Assembly: GCF_002214185.1 (NCBI RefSeq)
Contig: NZ_CP022161.1
Location: forward strand, 6,331,486-6,395,485
Source of the DNA: Streptomyces capitiformicae
GTDB lineage: Bacteria; Actinomycetota; Actinomycetes; Streptomycetales; Streptomycetaceae
Direction of reading: 5' to 3'
DNA length: 64,000 nucleotides
A program made the position numbers and the translations under genes. Within the stretch, counting starts at the first letter, position 1, and every line of letters starts with the position of its first letter. Positions 52,801 to 61,946 of the stretch are shown piece by piece. Below the pieces are notes generated by a model that worked only from the letters and a program-made list of their open reading frames with translations, made no database searches and was not told the origin of the DNA.

Positions 52801-52891
52801 GCGGCGCCCGCACCGGCTCCGACCGGGCTCCCGCGCCGTAGACTCAAGGCCACGGACCGCTGCTCCCGCACCTCGTGAGGAGGCCCCGAAG

Positions 52892-53086
52892 ATGCGTGCA
52901 ACCGTGGGCGACCAGCTTGTCCAGCACGGCAGGGTGGTCGGACAACATGACAAGGTCGGCGAGATCGTCGAAGTCATGGGCCAGGAGGGAAACCCCCCGT
53001 ACCGCGTCCGTTTCGAGGACGGGCACGAGGGTGTCTGCTCGCCCGGTCCCGACACGGAGATCCGGCACAAGGACGCGCAACACTAG
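52892..53086 (+). CDS. DUF1918 protein
   Basis: 64 aa, ATG preceded by GTGAGGAGG. Seen: MRATVGDQLVQHGRVVGQHD and VGEIVEVMGQEGNPPYRVRF EDGHEGVCSPGPDTEI, the complete DUF1918 fold (a small SH3-like barrel). Function unknown; the family is widespread in actinobacteria. Confidence 0.92.
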   Translation: MRATVGDQLVQHGRVVGQHDKVGEIVEVMGQEGNPPYRVRFEDGHEGVCSPGPDTEIRHKDAQH

Positions 53087-53122
53087 TTCAGCGCGGTGGC
53101 TCCAGTTCAGCGCGGTGGCTCC
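53085..53122. repeat. Tandem duplication of 19 bp
   Basis: AGTTCAGCGCGGTGGCTCC occurs twice in direct succession. The second copy holds the stop codon and last codons of the GH10-like gene (minus), so the first is a duplicate of its 3' end. Confidence 0.85.
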
Positions 53123-54363
53123 GCCGGCTGCTGGTAGTGGTCGGCGACCACCCGGGCCATCGCGCCGATCTTGTCGGCCGCCACCTCCTTGGCCGCGAAG
53201 AACACATGCCCGCCCGCCTCCGGGTACTCGCGGGCCAGGGTGAGGTGTGCCGACAGCTCGGCCGGGTCCTGCCAGGCAGCGGGCTGCGCCGGATCGCCCG
53301 CCTTGTACAGGGCCTCCCCGATGTAGAGCCGGGTCCCGGTGCCACGGGCGGTCTCCGCCCACCAGGGCAGCAGCTTGGCGTAGTCGGCGGCGGCGAAGCC
53401 GATGTTCCAGTACAGCTGGGGCACGAGATAGTCGATCCAGTTCTCCTGGACCCATTTCCTCGTGTCCGCGTACAGGTCGTCGTACGTCTGCACGCCCGCC
53501 CGGGTGTCGGAGCCCCGCTCGTCGGTAGTGGCATTGCGCCACACGCCGAAGGGGCTGATGCCGAACTGCGTGCCCGGGCGGATCCCCTTGATGCCCGTCG
53601 CCATCTCCCGCACCAGCTTGTCGATGTTGTCGCGCCGCCAGGCGGCCCGGTTGGCGAAGCCCCCGCCGTACTGGTCGTACGCCGCGTCGTCGTCGAAAAC
53701 CTGGCCCGCGACCGGGTACGGGTAGAAGTAGTCGTCGAAGTGCACGGCGTCGATCGGATACTTCCGTACGGCGTCGAGCATGGCCCGCTGGACGAAGGCG
53801 CGGACGGCCGGGATCCCGGGGTTGTAGTAGAGCTTGCCGCCGTAGGGGACGACCCAGCCAGGGTTCTCGCGGGCGGGGTGGCCCGCCGCCAGCCGGTTCG
53901 GGTCGGTGTGATTGGCGACCCGGTACGGGTTGAACCAGGCGTGCAGCTCGAGCCCGCGGGCGTGAGCCTGCTCGACGGCCGTGCCCAGCGGGTCCCAGCC
54001 GGGGTGCCGGCCCTGGGTGCCGGTGAGGTACTGCGACCAGGGCTCGTACGGGGAGGGCCAGAGCGCGTCGGCGGTGGGGCGGACCTGGAAGATCACCGTG
54101 TTGAGGCGGCACTCCACGGCGGTGTCGAGGTGCGCGAGGAGCTCGGCGCGCTGCTCGTCGGCAGTCAGGCCCGGCTTGGAGGGCCAGTCCCGGTTGACGA
54201 CCGTGGCCAGCCACATGCCGCGCATGTCGCCGCCGGCCCGCCGGCGCGGGCTCGGTTCCCCGCCGGCCATGGCCGTGCCGGCCGCCACCCCACCCGCCGC
54301 CACGAGCGTCACCGCCGCGGTCGCCCAGAACGCCCGTCGTGACATCCGTGGCTTCCGATGCAT
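53107..54363 (-). CDS. Secreted glycosyl hydrolase-like protein (GHL10/UPF0748)
   Basis: 418 aa from an ATG at 54363, seven bases after GGAGG; an ATG at 54369 lies too close to it. Seen: a twin-arginine-like leader (MSRRAFWATAAVTLVAAGGV), then the GHL10 (DUF187-like) barrel: MRGMWLATVVNRDWPSKPGL, ECRLNTVIFQVRPTADALWP, GLELHAWFNPYRVANHTDPN, FDDYFYPYPVAGQVFDDDAA and ISPFGVWRNATTDERGSDTR. Known: the family is predicted to act on cell-wall or other polysaccharides; related proteins include divisome-associated hydrolases. The D and E side chains in VHFDDYFYP and downstream are plausible catalytic residues. Confidence 0.9.
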   Translation of the reverse strand: MHRKPRMSRRAFWATAAVTLVAAGGVAAGTAMAGGEPSPRRRAGGDMRGMWLATVVNRDWPSKPGLTADEQRAELLAHLDTAVECRLNTVIFQVRPTADALWPSPYEPWSQYLTGTQGRHPGWDPLGTAVEQAHARGLELHAWFNPYRVANHTDPNRLAAGHPARENPGWVVPYGGKLYYNPGIPAVRAFVQRAMLDAVRKYPIDAVHFDDYFYPYPVAGQVFDDDAAYDQYGGGFANRAAWRRDNIDKLVREMATGIKGIRPGTQFGISPFGVWRNATTDERGSDTRAGVQTYDDLYADTRKWVQENWIDYLVPQLYWNIGFAAADYAKLLPWWAETARGTGTRLYIGEALYKAGDPAQPAAWQDPAELSAHLTLAREYPEAGGHVFFAAKEVAADKIGAMARVVADHYQQPAEPPR

Positions 54364-54369
54364 CCTCAT

Positions 54370-54405
54370 ACCTCCGCGTACTTCCGCGTACTTCCGCGTA
54401 CCGCT
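54370..54405. repeat. Short tandem repeat in the GH10-like gene leader
   Basis: CTTCCGCGTA repeated in series (three copies including the degenerate first one) immediately upstream of the ribosome-binding site. It could alter the 5' UTR structure. Confidence 0.6.
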
Positions 54406-54555
54406 GTGCGCCCGCTGTATCGCGCACTGCTCCCCGCCAGCCTTCCATGGGGCACCCGGGATACTGATCAGTAGCCGTCGCGGGTAACGTGCAGGTTTGG
54501 CGCAGGCCCACACCAGGGGTATCCGCCAGGCACGTAGACCAGCGAAAGGGACGAT

Positions 54556-55431
54556 GTGACGAACATCGCGGCGGGAGACATCGCGCGCGTCGGAGTCGTG
54601 GGCTGCGGCCAGATGGGAGCGGGCATCGCCGAGGTGTGCGCCCGCGCCGGTCTGGACGTGAAGGTCGCCGAGACCAACGGCGAGGCCCTGGAGATCGGCC
54701 GTACCCGGCTGTTCAACTCCCTGTCCAAGGCAGCCGGCCGCGGAAAGATCACCGAGGAGGAGCGGGCGTCCACGCAGGCGCGGCTGAGCTTCACCACCGA
54801 CCTCGGCGAGTTCGCCGACCGTGATCTCGTCATCGAGGCGGTCGTGGAGAACGAGCAGGTGAAGACCCAGATCTTCCAGGTGCTCGACCAGGTGATGACC
54901 CGCCCGGACGCCATCCTCGCGTCCAACACCTCCTCGATCCCGTTGGTGAAGCTGGCGGTCGCCACCTCGCGGCCCGACCACGTCATCGGGATCCACTTCT
55001 TCAATCCGGCCCCGGTGCAGAAGCTCGTCGAGCTGATCCCGGCGCTCACCACCTCCGAGGGCACCCTCAGCCGGGCGCAGCTCTTCGCCGAGAAGTTGCT
55101 CGGCAAGCACACGGTCCGCGCCCAGGACCGCTCGGGCTTCGTGGTCAACGCGCTGCTCGTGCCGTATCTGCTCTCCGCGATCCGCATGTTCGAGTCGGGC
55201 ATCGCGGGCCGCGAGGACATCGACAACGGCATGGAGCTGGGCTGCGCCCACCCGATGGGCCCGCTGAAGCTGTCCGATCTGATCGGCTTGGACACCATCG
55301 TCTCCATCGCCAACTCGATGTACGAGGAGTACAAGGAGCCGCTGTACGCCGCTCCCCCGCTGCTCCAGCGCATGGTGGACGCGGGCAGGCTGGGCCGGAA
55401 GACGGGCTCGGGCTTCTACTCATACGCCTGA
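54556..55431 (+). CDS. 3-hydroxybutyryl-CoA dehydrogenase
   Basis: 291 aa from a GTG with AAAGGGACG upstream. Oxidises or reduces 3-hydroxybutyryl-CoA with NAD(P). Seen: Rossmann motif VGVVGCGQMGAGIAEVCARA, LVIEAVVENEQVKTQIFQVL, ASNTSSIPLVKLAVAT, GIHFFNPAPVQKLVELIPAL (catalytic His and the NP motif), the second catalytic Glu region, DRSGFVVNALLVPYLLSAIR, and the PLKLSDLIGLDTIVSIANSM helix. Full length for the family. It probably acts in acyl-CoA or acetoacetyl metabolism. A strong terminator follows 35 nt after the stop. Confidence 0.95.
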   Translation: MTNIAAGDIARVGVVGCGQMGAGIAEVCARAGLDVKVAETNGEALEIGRTRLFNSLSKAAGRGKITEEERASTQARLSFTTDLGEFADRDLVIEAVVENEQVKTQIFQVLDQVMTRPDAILASNTSSIPLVKLAVATSRPDHVIGIHFFNPAPVQKLVELIPALTTSEGTLSRAQLFAEKLLGKHTVRAQDRSGFVVNALLVPYLLSAIRMFESGIAGREDIDNGMELGCAHPMGPLKLSDLIGLDTIVSIANSMYEEYKEPLYAAPPLLQRMVDAGRLGRKTGSGFYSYA

Positions 55432-55465
55432 TCAGAGACCACGCTGGCCACAGAACGTAGCCATT

Positions 55466-55499
55466 GCGGGCCCGGCACCGGAAACGGTGCCGGGCCCGC
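55466..55499 (+). terminator. GAAA-tetraloop hairpin terminator
   Basis: GCGGGCCCGGCACCG-GAAA-CGGTGCCGGGCCCGC: perfect 15-bp stem with a GNRA loop, 35 nt after the hydroxybutyryl-CoA dehydrogenase stop. Confidence 0.9.
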
Positions 55500-55630
55500 G
55501 GCATTCACACACCGTGTGCGCGACGGACACGCATATGCCGTTCGCACACGCTCCCCACTCGTCCACCAGGCGAGTTGACTTGCCGTGCGCATGCAAGGGA
55601 TGGAAAACGACTACAGATAGGAGCGGACTC

Positions 55631-55888
55631 GTGGCCATCGACCCCGAGCATCCCGTGCCCCACGGCGAACTCGCAGAGTTACGCCGTCGCCTGGATGTGG
55701 CGCACGCGCGCGTCGAAGGAGGGCTGACCCTGCTGAGCCACCGCGCCGAACAGACCGCCAAGGAACTCGACGACCTGAGCACACGCGTCGTCAACCTGGA
55801 GCACTCCCGCTGGCCGCTGCCCGCCGTCGCGGCTCTCGCGGCCGTGGGCGCCCTGGTGGTGTCGATCTGGCAGGTCGTCGGCCGCTGA
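55631..55888 (+). CDS. Small C-terminally membrane-anchored coiled-coil protein
   Basis: 85 aa from a GTG with TAGGAG upstream. Seen: a short polar start (VAIDPEHPVPHGE), a helical segment with heptad spacing (LAELRRRLDVAHARVEGGLT LLSHRAEQTAKELDDLSTRV) and one C-terminal transmembrane helix (PAVAALAAVGALVVSIWQVV). No family recognised. Such small tail-anchored proteins occur widely in Streptomyces. Confidence 0.65.
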   Translation: MAIDPEHPVPHGELAELRRRLDVAHARVEGGLTLLSHRAEQTAKELDDLSTRVVNLEHSRWPLPAVAALAAVGALVVSIWQVVGR

Positions 55889-55915
55889 CCGGTTCGGACG
55901 GGACGCGCGGGGGGA

Positions 55916-56461
55916 TCAGGGCTTGGCGTCCTGCCCGAGCCTCAGATGGTGCAGGAGGAGCAGCGCGGCCGCCATGTTGGCGGCCGGGACCTCACCGCGG
56001 GCGACCATGTCGGGAACGAGCTTGAGGGAGACCCATTCCCTGCGGTCCGACTCGAAGTCGTCCACGGGGTGACCGACGTAGGCGCCCTCGTCGGCCCAGT
56101 AGATGTGGTGCCGGGCGTCGGTGAGCCCGTTGGAGGGCTCGACGCTCATCAGGTGGTGCAGGGGTCCCGGCCGCCATCCGGTCTCCTCCTCCAGTTCGCG
56201 GGCCGCCGCCACGGCGATGTCCTCGCCGTCCTCGACCACGCCCGCCGCCAGCTCCCATCCCCAGCTGTCGGTGATGAAACGGTGCCGCCACAGAAGCAGT
56301 ACCTCGTTGGCCTCGTTGACCACGGTGGCCACGGCCACCGGCCGCAGCCGTATCAGGAAGTGATCGAGGTGCCGCCCGTCCGGCAGCGCGACATCTGCGA
56401 GATTGACGCTGAACCAGCGGTTCGAATACACGGTTTGTTCGCTCTGTTTCGTCCACTGCAC
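55916..56461 (-). CDS. NUDIX hydrolase
   Basis: 181 aa. Seen: the complete Nudix box G-x5-E-x7-R-E-U-x-E-E-x-G-U in GVVEDGEDIAVAAARELEEE TGW, with flanking VLLLWRHRFITDSWGWELAA. The WRHR and NGLTDARHHIYWADEGAYVG elements resemble the ADP-ribose/ADP-sugar pyrophosphatase group. Known: Nudix enzymes hydrolyse nucleoside diphosphates linked to another moiety. Substrate uncertain. It is the gene after the XRE-TPR regulator on the same strand. Confidence 0.93.
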   Translation of the reverse strand: MQWTKQSEQTVYSNRWFSVNLADVALPDGRHLDHFLIRLRPVAVATVVNEANEVLLLWRHRFITDSWGWELAAGVVEDGEDIAVAAARELEEETGWRPGPLHHLMSVEPSNGLTDARHHIYWADEGAYVGHPVDDFESDRREWVSLKLVPDMVARGEVPAANMAAALLLLHHLRLGQDAKP

Positions 56462-56559
56462 GGTTCTGCCACCTTCCGCCGAGTAAGTGGCAATATCGCA
56501 GCAGGAGCTTTATGACAGCAGGCGCACAGCCGGTGCACGGCCGCGCCGCGCGGACGGTG

Positions 56560-57900
56560 TCAGAGCGGTACGCGCAGTGCTCCGTCGATGAGTTCGGCGG
56601 CTTCGGCGGTCCCCGCGCAGCCGCTGCGCACGAGGTGTTCGCGTACCGCCCGCAGTCTGTCACGCAGACGCATGGACTCCATTCCGCGCGCCCGCTCGGC
56701 CATTTCGACCGCGCTCGCCACGGCCTTGTCCGCGTTGCCCTGCCTCAGCTCGATCTGGCTGAGCATCGCGAGCCGGTGCACACGCCCCCGGTCGTGCGCC
56801 GGGTTGTCGACGGCTGCCGCGGCGTGCTCCGCGGCGGCCGTCAGGTCGCCGAGGCTGAGCAGCGCCTCCGCCACCTGTACGTTGACGAGACCGGGTTGGA
56901 CATAGCCGGTCTCGTCGGGTTCGTACCCGCGCCGGATGCGTTCGGCGGCCTGTTCCGCCCGCCGGATGCAGGACAGCGCGCTCGTGCCGTCGCCGAGGTG
57001 CGCGTACGCCTTGGCCTGCATCGCGTACAGGTCGGAGGCGAGCGCCGGGGTGATGTCCTTGCCGGCGGTGCGCAGCGCGGCCTCGGCGAAGGCGACGGCC
57101 TGCCGGTACTCCTTCATGAACAGCGACTGGTTGACGAGCAGCGCGATCACATAGGCCCCGAGCCCCCGGTCTCCGCTCGCCTTCGCCAGCCTGAGCGCCT
57201 GGTGGAAGTACCGCTGGGCGAGCCCATGGGCGTCGGAGTCGTACGCGCAGATCCCGGCGACGGCCACCAACCCGCCGGTGGCCCGGTGCAGTTGGCGCCC
57301 GGTGGCGTCGGTGTAGCTGCCGCGCAGCAGGGGCGCGGCCTCGGCGTTGAGGAAGCCGACGATCCGCGTACGGGTCGCTATGCCGCCCGCCTTGCGGTAC
57401 ATCTGCTCGTAGTGGGTGCGGGCCGCCCGCAGCATCTCGATGTCGGCCATGCTGACCTGGTGCCGCCCGCCGCGTGAGACGTCGACGTCCTCCGGCGGGT
57501 TCTCCCACTCCCACACGGGCATCACGGCGGGCGTCCCGGTGACGGCGGGGGCACCGAGGACATGGGGCCGCTGCTGTTCGTCGGAGCGCCACAGGGCGGT
57601 GGCGCGCTCCACGAAACCCGAGAGCCCGGCACCGTGCTGAGAGGTGAGCTCTCCGGGCACGCCGAGCCCTATGTCGTCGAGGGTGACGGTCCGGTGCAGC
57701 CGGGCGGCGAGCACCTCGCAGATCAGGTCGGGCACCTGCCCGCGCGGCCGCTGCCCCTTCAACCACCGTGCCACGGCGGTGTGTTCGTACCTCAGCGCGA
57801 GCCCCCTCGCCCGCCCCGCCTGGTTGACATGCGCGGCGAGTCCGGCATGGGAGACACCGGCCTCGTCAAGGATCGCGTCGAGCAGGGTGTTGGGCTGCAT
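56560..57900 (-). CDS. XRE-like regulator with TPR domain (NsdA-type architecture)
   Basis: 446 aa. Seen: an N-terminal HTH-like region (NTLLDAILDEAGVSHAGLAA HVNQAGRARGLALRYEHTAV ARWLKGQRPRG), then a long helical array with TPR spacing (YDSDAHGLAQRYFHQALRLA, SDLYAMQAKAYAHLGDGTSA, LVNVQVAEALLSLGDLTAAA, LAMLSQIELRQGNADKAVAS). Known: this layout is shared by NsdA/NsdB-like Streptomyces regulators that delay differentiation and antibiotic production. Ligand and targets are unknown. It lies just downstream of pheST, separated by a repeat element. Confidence 0.82.
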   Translation of the reverse strand: MQPNTLLDAILDEAGVSHAGLAAHVNQAGRARGLALRYEHTAVARWLKGQRPRGQVPDLICEVLAARLHRTVTLDDIGLGVPGELTSQHGAGLSGFVERATALWRSDEQQRPHVLGAPAVTGTPAVMPVWEWENPPEDVDVSRGGRHQVSMADIEMLRAARTHYEQMYRKAGGIATRTRIVGFLNAEAAPLLRGSYTDATGRQLHRATGGLVAVAGICAYDSDAHGLAQRYFHQALRLAKASGDRGLGAYVIALLVNQSLFMKEYRQAVAFAEAALRTAGKDITPALASDLYAMQAKAYAHLGDGTSALSCIRRAEQAAERIRRGYEPDETGYVQPGLVNVQVAEALLSLGDLTAAAEHAAAAVDNPAHDRGRVHRLAMLSQIELRQGNADKAVASAVEMAERARGMESMRLRDRLRAVREHLVRSGCAGTAEAAELIDGALRVPL

Positions 57901-57984
57901 GGAGGCCCTCCGGAGTGGCTCGGTGCCGGCGATTGGCAGCGTAGCGCCTCCGGCGGTTGGGCGGGCTGCTGAGGACCGGGGACT

Positions 57985-58154
57985 GCGTGTTGATTGGCGG
58001 CTGCGGGTAGTTCGTGGCTGGTCGCGCCCACGCGGCGGAGCCGCATATCGACACAGCCCCGCCCCTTAAATCCCCGGCCGCCACCCATGCTGTCAAGGGG
58101 CGCGGGGAACTGCGCGACCAGCCCCCACTTACCCGCAGCCGCCGATCAACACGC
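57985..58154. repeat. Large imperfect inverted repeat (dispersed Streptomyces element) after pheT
   Basis: The left arm (57985-58026: GCGTGTTGATTGGCGGCTGC then GGGTAGTTCGTGGCTGGTCG) pairs with the right arm (58111-58154: CGCGACCAGCCCCCACTTAC then CCGCAGCCGCCGATCAACAC). The 85-bp middle holds GGCGGAGCCGCATATCGACACAGCC-type sequence and a second GGGGCGCGGGG. The element occupies most of the gap between the pheT stop and the next gene and may terminate pheST transcription. Confidence 0.8.
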
Positions 58155-58175
58155 AGCCCCCGCCCCATAGGCGCC

Positions 58176-60689
58176 CTAGCTCCGCAGAACCGCCCCGGTG
58201 CGCTCGCCCGCGAGGGCGACCGCCGCATCCCGCGCAGCGCTCGCCTCGTCCACGGTCAGCGTGCGATTCCCGGCCCGGAAGCGGAGCGCGTACGCCAGCG
58301 ACTTCCGCCCCTCTCCCAGCTGCTCCGCGTTCTCGTACACGTCGAACAGCCGGATGCCCTCAAGAAGCTCACCCGCGCCCTCCCGCAGTGCATCCTCCAC
58401 GTCGGCGTGTGGCACGAACTCGTCTACCACGAGGGCGACATCCTGCGTGGCGACGGGGAACGTGGAGATGCCCGGCGCCTGTGGGGCGTCGTCGCCGACC
58501 GCCTCCAGCGCGTCCAGGTTCAGCTCCATCGCGCAGGTACGGGCGGGCAGCCCCAGCGCCTTCACGACACGCGGGTGCAGTTCACCGGCGTGACCGATGA
58601 CCTGCTCGGCACCGTCCACGGTGACCGCCAGCGCGGCGCACCGGCCCGGGTGCCATGGCCCGTACTGCCCCTTGCGGATGGCCAGTTCGGCACCGGCCTC
58701 CCGCGCGACCGCGCGCCCCGCCTCGACGGCGTCGGCCCAGTCGGCCGGACGGCCCTTGCCCCACCAGCCGGCCTGCTCACGGGCTCCGGCGAGGACGACG
58801 GCGACGTGTCGCGGCTGCTCGGGGAGCACGGCGTTCAGCGCGGCGATCTCCTCGTCGGTCGGGCGCCGGTCGACGGGCAGGTGCCCGGCGACACTCTGCT
58901 CCGCACGCGGGTGGAACACCAGCCCCGTCTCGAAGAGGGCCAGGTCGTGCGAACCCCGTCCGTCGTTGCGCCGCAGCGCACCGAGCAGCCCCGGCAGCAG
59001 CGACGTGCGGAGCGCGGGCTCCTCGTCGTTGAGCGGGTTGGTGAGCTTGACGACGCGGCGGGCCGGATCGTCGGCGTCCAGGCCGAGCTGGTCGAAGATC
59101 TGCTCGCTGATGAACGGGTAGTTGGGTGCCTCGACGTACCCGGCGCCGGCCAGTGCCCGGCCGACGCGGCGGTGGAGCCGCTGCCGGTGGGTCAGGCCGC
59201 GGCCCGAGGGCGGCTTGGGCAGCGTGGAGGGCAGGCTCTCGTAGCCCTCCAGCCGGATGACTTCCTCGGCGAGGTCGTTGATCTCGGTGAGGTCGGGCCG
59301 CCAGGACGGCACGGTGACAAGCAGCTCATCTTGCCCGTAGACGTCGCAGCCGACCTCCTGGAGGCGGCGTACGACGGTCTCGCGGCCGTAGGTGACGCCC
59401 GCGACCTTGTCCGGGTGGTTCGCCGGCATGGTGATCGTGTGCGGCGCGGACGGGGCGGTCACCTCGGTGACGCCCGCGTCGGCCGTGCCACCCGCGAGGA
59501 GCACCAGCAGGTCGACCGTGCGCTGGGCCGCGGCGGCCGCGGCCTGCGGGTCGACGCCGCGCTCGAAGCGGCGGGACGCCTCCGACGACAGCTTGTGGCG
59601 GCGGGCGGTGCGCGCGATGGCGACCTGGTCGAAGTGGGCGGCCTCGATGACGACCTCGGTGGACGCGTTCTCGACGTCCTCGTGGTCCGCGATCTCCGTG
59701 TTGGCGCCGCCCATCACGCCCGCCAGGCCGATCGGGCCGCGCTCGTCGGTGATGACGAGGTCCTCGGCGTGCAGGGCGCGCGTGACACCGTCGAGGGTGA
59801 CGATCTTCTCGCCCTCCGCGGCCCGGCGTACGCCGATCGTGCCCTGGACCAGCCCCCGGTCGTAGGCGTGCAGCGGCTGGCCGAGCTCCATCATCACGTA
59901 GTTGGTGATGTCGACGGCGAGCGAGATCGGGCGCATGCCGACCTTCTGCAGCCGGCGCTTGAGCCAGATCGGGGAGCGCGCCTCCGGGTCGAGCCCGGTG
60001 ACGGTGCGGGCGGTGAAGCGGTCACAGCCGAGCGGGTCGGAGACCTGGACCGGGTGGCCGAAGGCGTTCGGGCCCGGTACGTCGAGGAGCGCCGGGTCGC
60101 GCAGCGGCAGGCCGTAGGCGATGGCAGTCTCGCGGGCGACGCCGCGGATCGACAGGCAGTCGCCGCGGTTGGCGGTGACGGCGATGTCGAGGACCTCGTC
60201 GACCAGCTCCAGCAACTCGACGGCGTCCTTGCCGACCTCGGTCTCCGGGGGCAGCACGATGATGCCCTTGGTGCCGTCGTCGCCCATGCCCAGCTCGTCG
60301 CTGGAGCAGATCATGCCGTGCGAGTTGCGGCCGTAGGTCTTGCGGGCGGAGATCGCGAAGCCGCCGGGCAGTTCGGCGCCGGGGAGGACGACCACGACCT
60401 TGTCGCCGACGGCGAAGTTGCGGGCGCCGCAGACGATCTCCTGGGGCTCACCGGTGCCGTTGGCGGTGCCGACGTCGACGGTGCAGAAGCGGATGGGCTT
60501 CTTGAAGCCCTCCAGCTCCTCGATGGTCAGTACCTGGCCGACGACGAGGGGGCCCTTGAGGCCGTCGCCGAGCTGCTCGACCGTCTCGACCTCGAGGCCG
60601 GCCGAAATGAGCTTGGCCTGGACGTCACGGCCGGTCTCGGTGGCCGGCAGGTCGACGTACTCCCGCAGCCAAGAAAGCGGGACCCGCAT
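58176..60689 (-). CDS. pheT: Phenylalanyl-tRNA synthetase beta subunit
   Basis: 837 aa. With PheS forms the alpha2-beta2 enzyme that charges tRNA-Phe. Seen: N-terminal [16 protein letters not shown], an EMAP-like tRNA-binding domain ([20 protein letters not shown]), B3/B4 editing region ([20 protein letters not shown] and neighbours), B5 domain, the catalytic-like core ([20 protein letters not shown]) and a C-terminal ferredoxin-fold anticodon-binding domain ([20 protein letters not shown]). Start overlaps the pheS stop by one base (TGATG). Confidence 0.97.
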   Translation of the reverse strand: MRVPLSWLREYVDLPATETGRDVQAKLISAGLEVETVEQLGDGLKGPLVVGQVLTIEELEGFKKPIRFCTVDVGTANGTGEPQEIVCGARNFAVGDKVVVVLPGAELPGGFAISARKTYGRNSHGMICSSDELGMGDDGTKGIIVLPPETEVGKDAVELLELVDEVLDIAVTANRGDCLSIRGVARETAIAYGLPLRDPALLDVPGPNAFGHPVQVSDPLGCDRFTARTVTGLDPEARSPIWLKRRLQKVGMRPISLAVDITNYVMMELGQPLHAYDRGLVQGTIGVRRAAEGEKIVTLDGVTRALHAEDLVITDERGPIGLAGVMGGANTEIADHEDVENASTEVVIEAAHFDQVAIARTARRHKLSSEASRRFERGVDPQAAAAAAQRTVDLLVLLAGGTADAGVTEVTAPSAPHTITMPANHPDKVAGVTYGRETVVRRLQEVGCDVYGQDELLVTVPSWRPDLTEINDLAEEVIRLEGYESLPSTLPKPPSGRGLTHRQRLHRRVGRALAGAGYVEAPNYPFISEQIFDQLGLDADDPARRVVKLTNPLNDEEPALRTSLLPGLLGALRRNDGRGSHDLALFETGLVFHPRAEQSVAGHLPVDRRPTDEEIAALNAVLPEQPRHVAVVLAGAREQAGWWGKGRPADWADAVEAGRAVAREAGAELAIRKGQYGPWHPGRCAALAVTVDGAEQVIGHAGELHPRVVKALGLPARTCAMELNLDALEAVGDDAPQAPGISTFPVATQDVALVVDEFVPHADVEDALREGAGELLEGIRLFDVYENAEQLGEGRKSLAYALRFRAGNRTLTVDEASAARDAAVALAGERTGAVLRS

Positions 60690-61810
60690 CAGATCTCCAT
60701 CCCGAAGGGCCGAGTGAACCGGACGTCACCCTCGACCATGTCTCGCATGTCTTCGACGTTGTGGCGGAACATCAGCATCCGCTCGATACCGAACCCGAAG
60801 GCGAACCCGCTGTACTTCTCGGGATCGACACCGCAGGCGGTCAGCACCTTGGGGTTGACCATGCCGCAGCCGCCCAGCTCGATCCAGCCCTCGCTGGAGC
60901 AGGTGCGGCAGGGCCGGTCGGGGTTGCCGACGGACTCGCCGCGGCAGACGTAGCACACCATGTCCATCTCGGCGGACGGCTCGGTGAACGGGAAGAAGTT
61001 CGGCCGCAGCCGCGTCTTCATGCCCTCGCCGAACAGCGACTGGACCATGTGGTCCATCGTGCCCTTGAGGTCGGCCATCGTGAGGCCCTCGTCGACGGCC
61101 AGCAGCTCGACCTGGCGGAAGACCGGGGTGTGGGTGGCGTCCAGCTCGTCGGTGCGGTAGACGACGCCGGGGCAGATCACGTAGACCGGCAGCTCACGGT
61201 CGAGCAGGGAGCGGATCTGCACGGGCGAGGTGTGGGTGCGCAGCACGACGCCGGACTCGGTGCCGCCCTCGGGTCCTTGTACGAAGAACGTGTCGGCCTC
61301 GCCGCGCGCCGGGTGGTCCGGGCCGATGTTGAGGGCGTCGAAGTTGAACCACTCGGCCTCGACCTGCGGGCCCTCGGCGACCTCGTAGCCCATGGCCACG
61401 AAGATGTCCTCGATGCGCTCCGAGAGCGTGGTCAGCGGGTGGCGGGCGCCGGCCGGTACGCGGTCGTACGGCAGCGTGACGTCCACCGCCTCCTCGACCA
61501 GCACGCGCGCGTCGCGCTCGGCCTCCAGCTCGGCCTGGCGGGCGGCGAGGCCCTTGTTCACGGCGCCGCGGGCCTGGCCGACCAGCTTTCCGGCGGCTGC
61601 CTTGGCGTGCGGGGGCAGGGCGCCGATCTCGCGGTTGGCGAGCGCCAGCGGGGAGGTGCCCCCGGTGTGGGCGACCTTGGCCTCCTGGAGCGCGTCGAGG
61701 GAGTCCGCGGCGGCGAAGGCGGCGAGCGCCTCGTCCCGCATGCGCTCGATCTCTTCCGGTTTCAACGCCTCGACCTCGACAGGGTCGTACGACTTATTCG
61801 GTGCCGACAT
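60689..61810 (-). CDS. pheS: Phenylalanyl-tRNA synthetase alpha subunit
   Basis: 373 aa. Catalytic subunit for Phe activation. Seen: N-terminal coiled coil, class II motif 1 ([20 protein letters not shown]), motif 2 ([25 protein letters not shown]), [12 protein letters not shown] region ([20 protein letters not shown]), [18 protein letters not shown] and motif 3 ([20 protein letters not shown]). Cysteines [19 protein letters not shown] form a Zn-finger-like insertion (about residues 288-306). It is the first gene of pheST. Confidence 0.97.
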   Translation of the reverse strand: MSAPNKSYDPVEVEALKPEEIERMRDEALAAFAAADSLDALQEAKVAHTGGTSPLALANREIGALPPHAKAAAGKLVGQARGAVNKGLAARQAELEAERDARVLVEEAVDVTLPYDRVPAGARHPLTTLSERIEDIFVAMGYEVAEGPQVEAEWFNFDALNIGPDHPARGEADTFFVQGPEGGTESGVVLRTHTSPVQIRSLLDRELPVYVICPGVVYRTDELDATHTPVFRQVELLAVDEGLTMADLKGTMDHMVQSLFGEGMKTRLRPNFFPFTEPSAEMDMVCYVCRGESVGNPDRPCRTCSSEGWIELGGCGMVNPKVLTACGVDPEKYSGFAFGFGIERMLMFRHNVEDMRDMVEGDVRFTRPFGMEI

Positions 61811-61946
61811 CTCTTCCCGTGCTTCCGATTGGCTGGCTGAAGTGCCCCGTCTCGACCTGAAGACGATTCGTCTCTGGTTTTGGACGCAAAGGTGCCAATG
61901 ACCGAGTCTAACGGGGTCGGGGTATGCGAACGCGCCCGCAGGCAGC

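Noticed and set aside
58014..60953. 979-codon open frame opposite pheT
   Set aside because: Antisense shadow of pheT, which is unmistakable.
61811..61946. T-box or Phe-leader attenuator before pheS
   Set aside because: The leader is short and lacks a specifier loop, Phe codon run or terminator/antiterminator pair.
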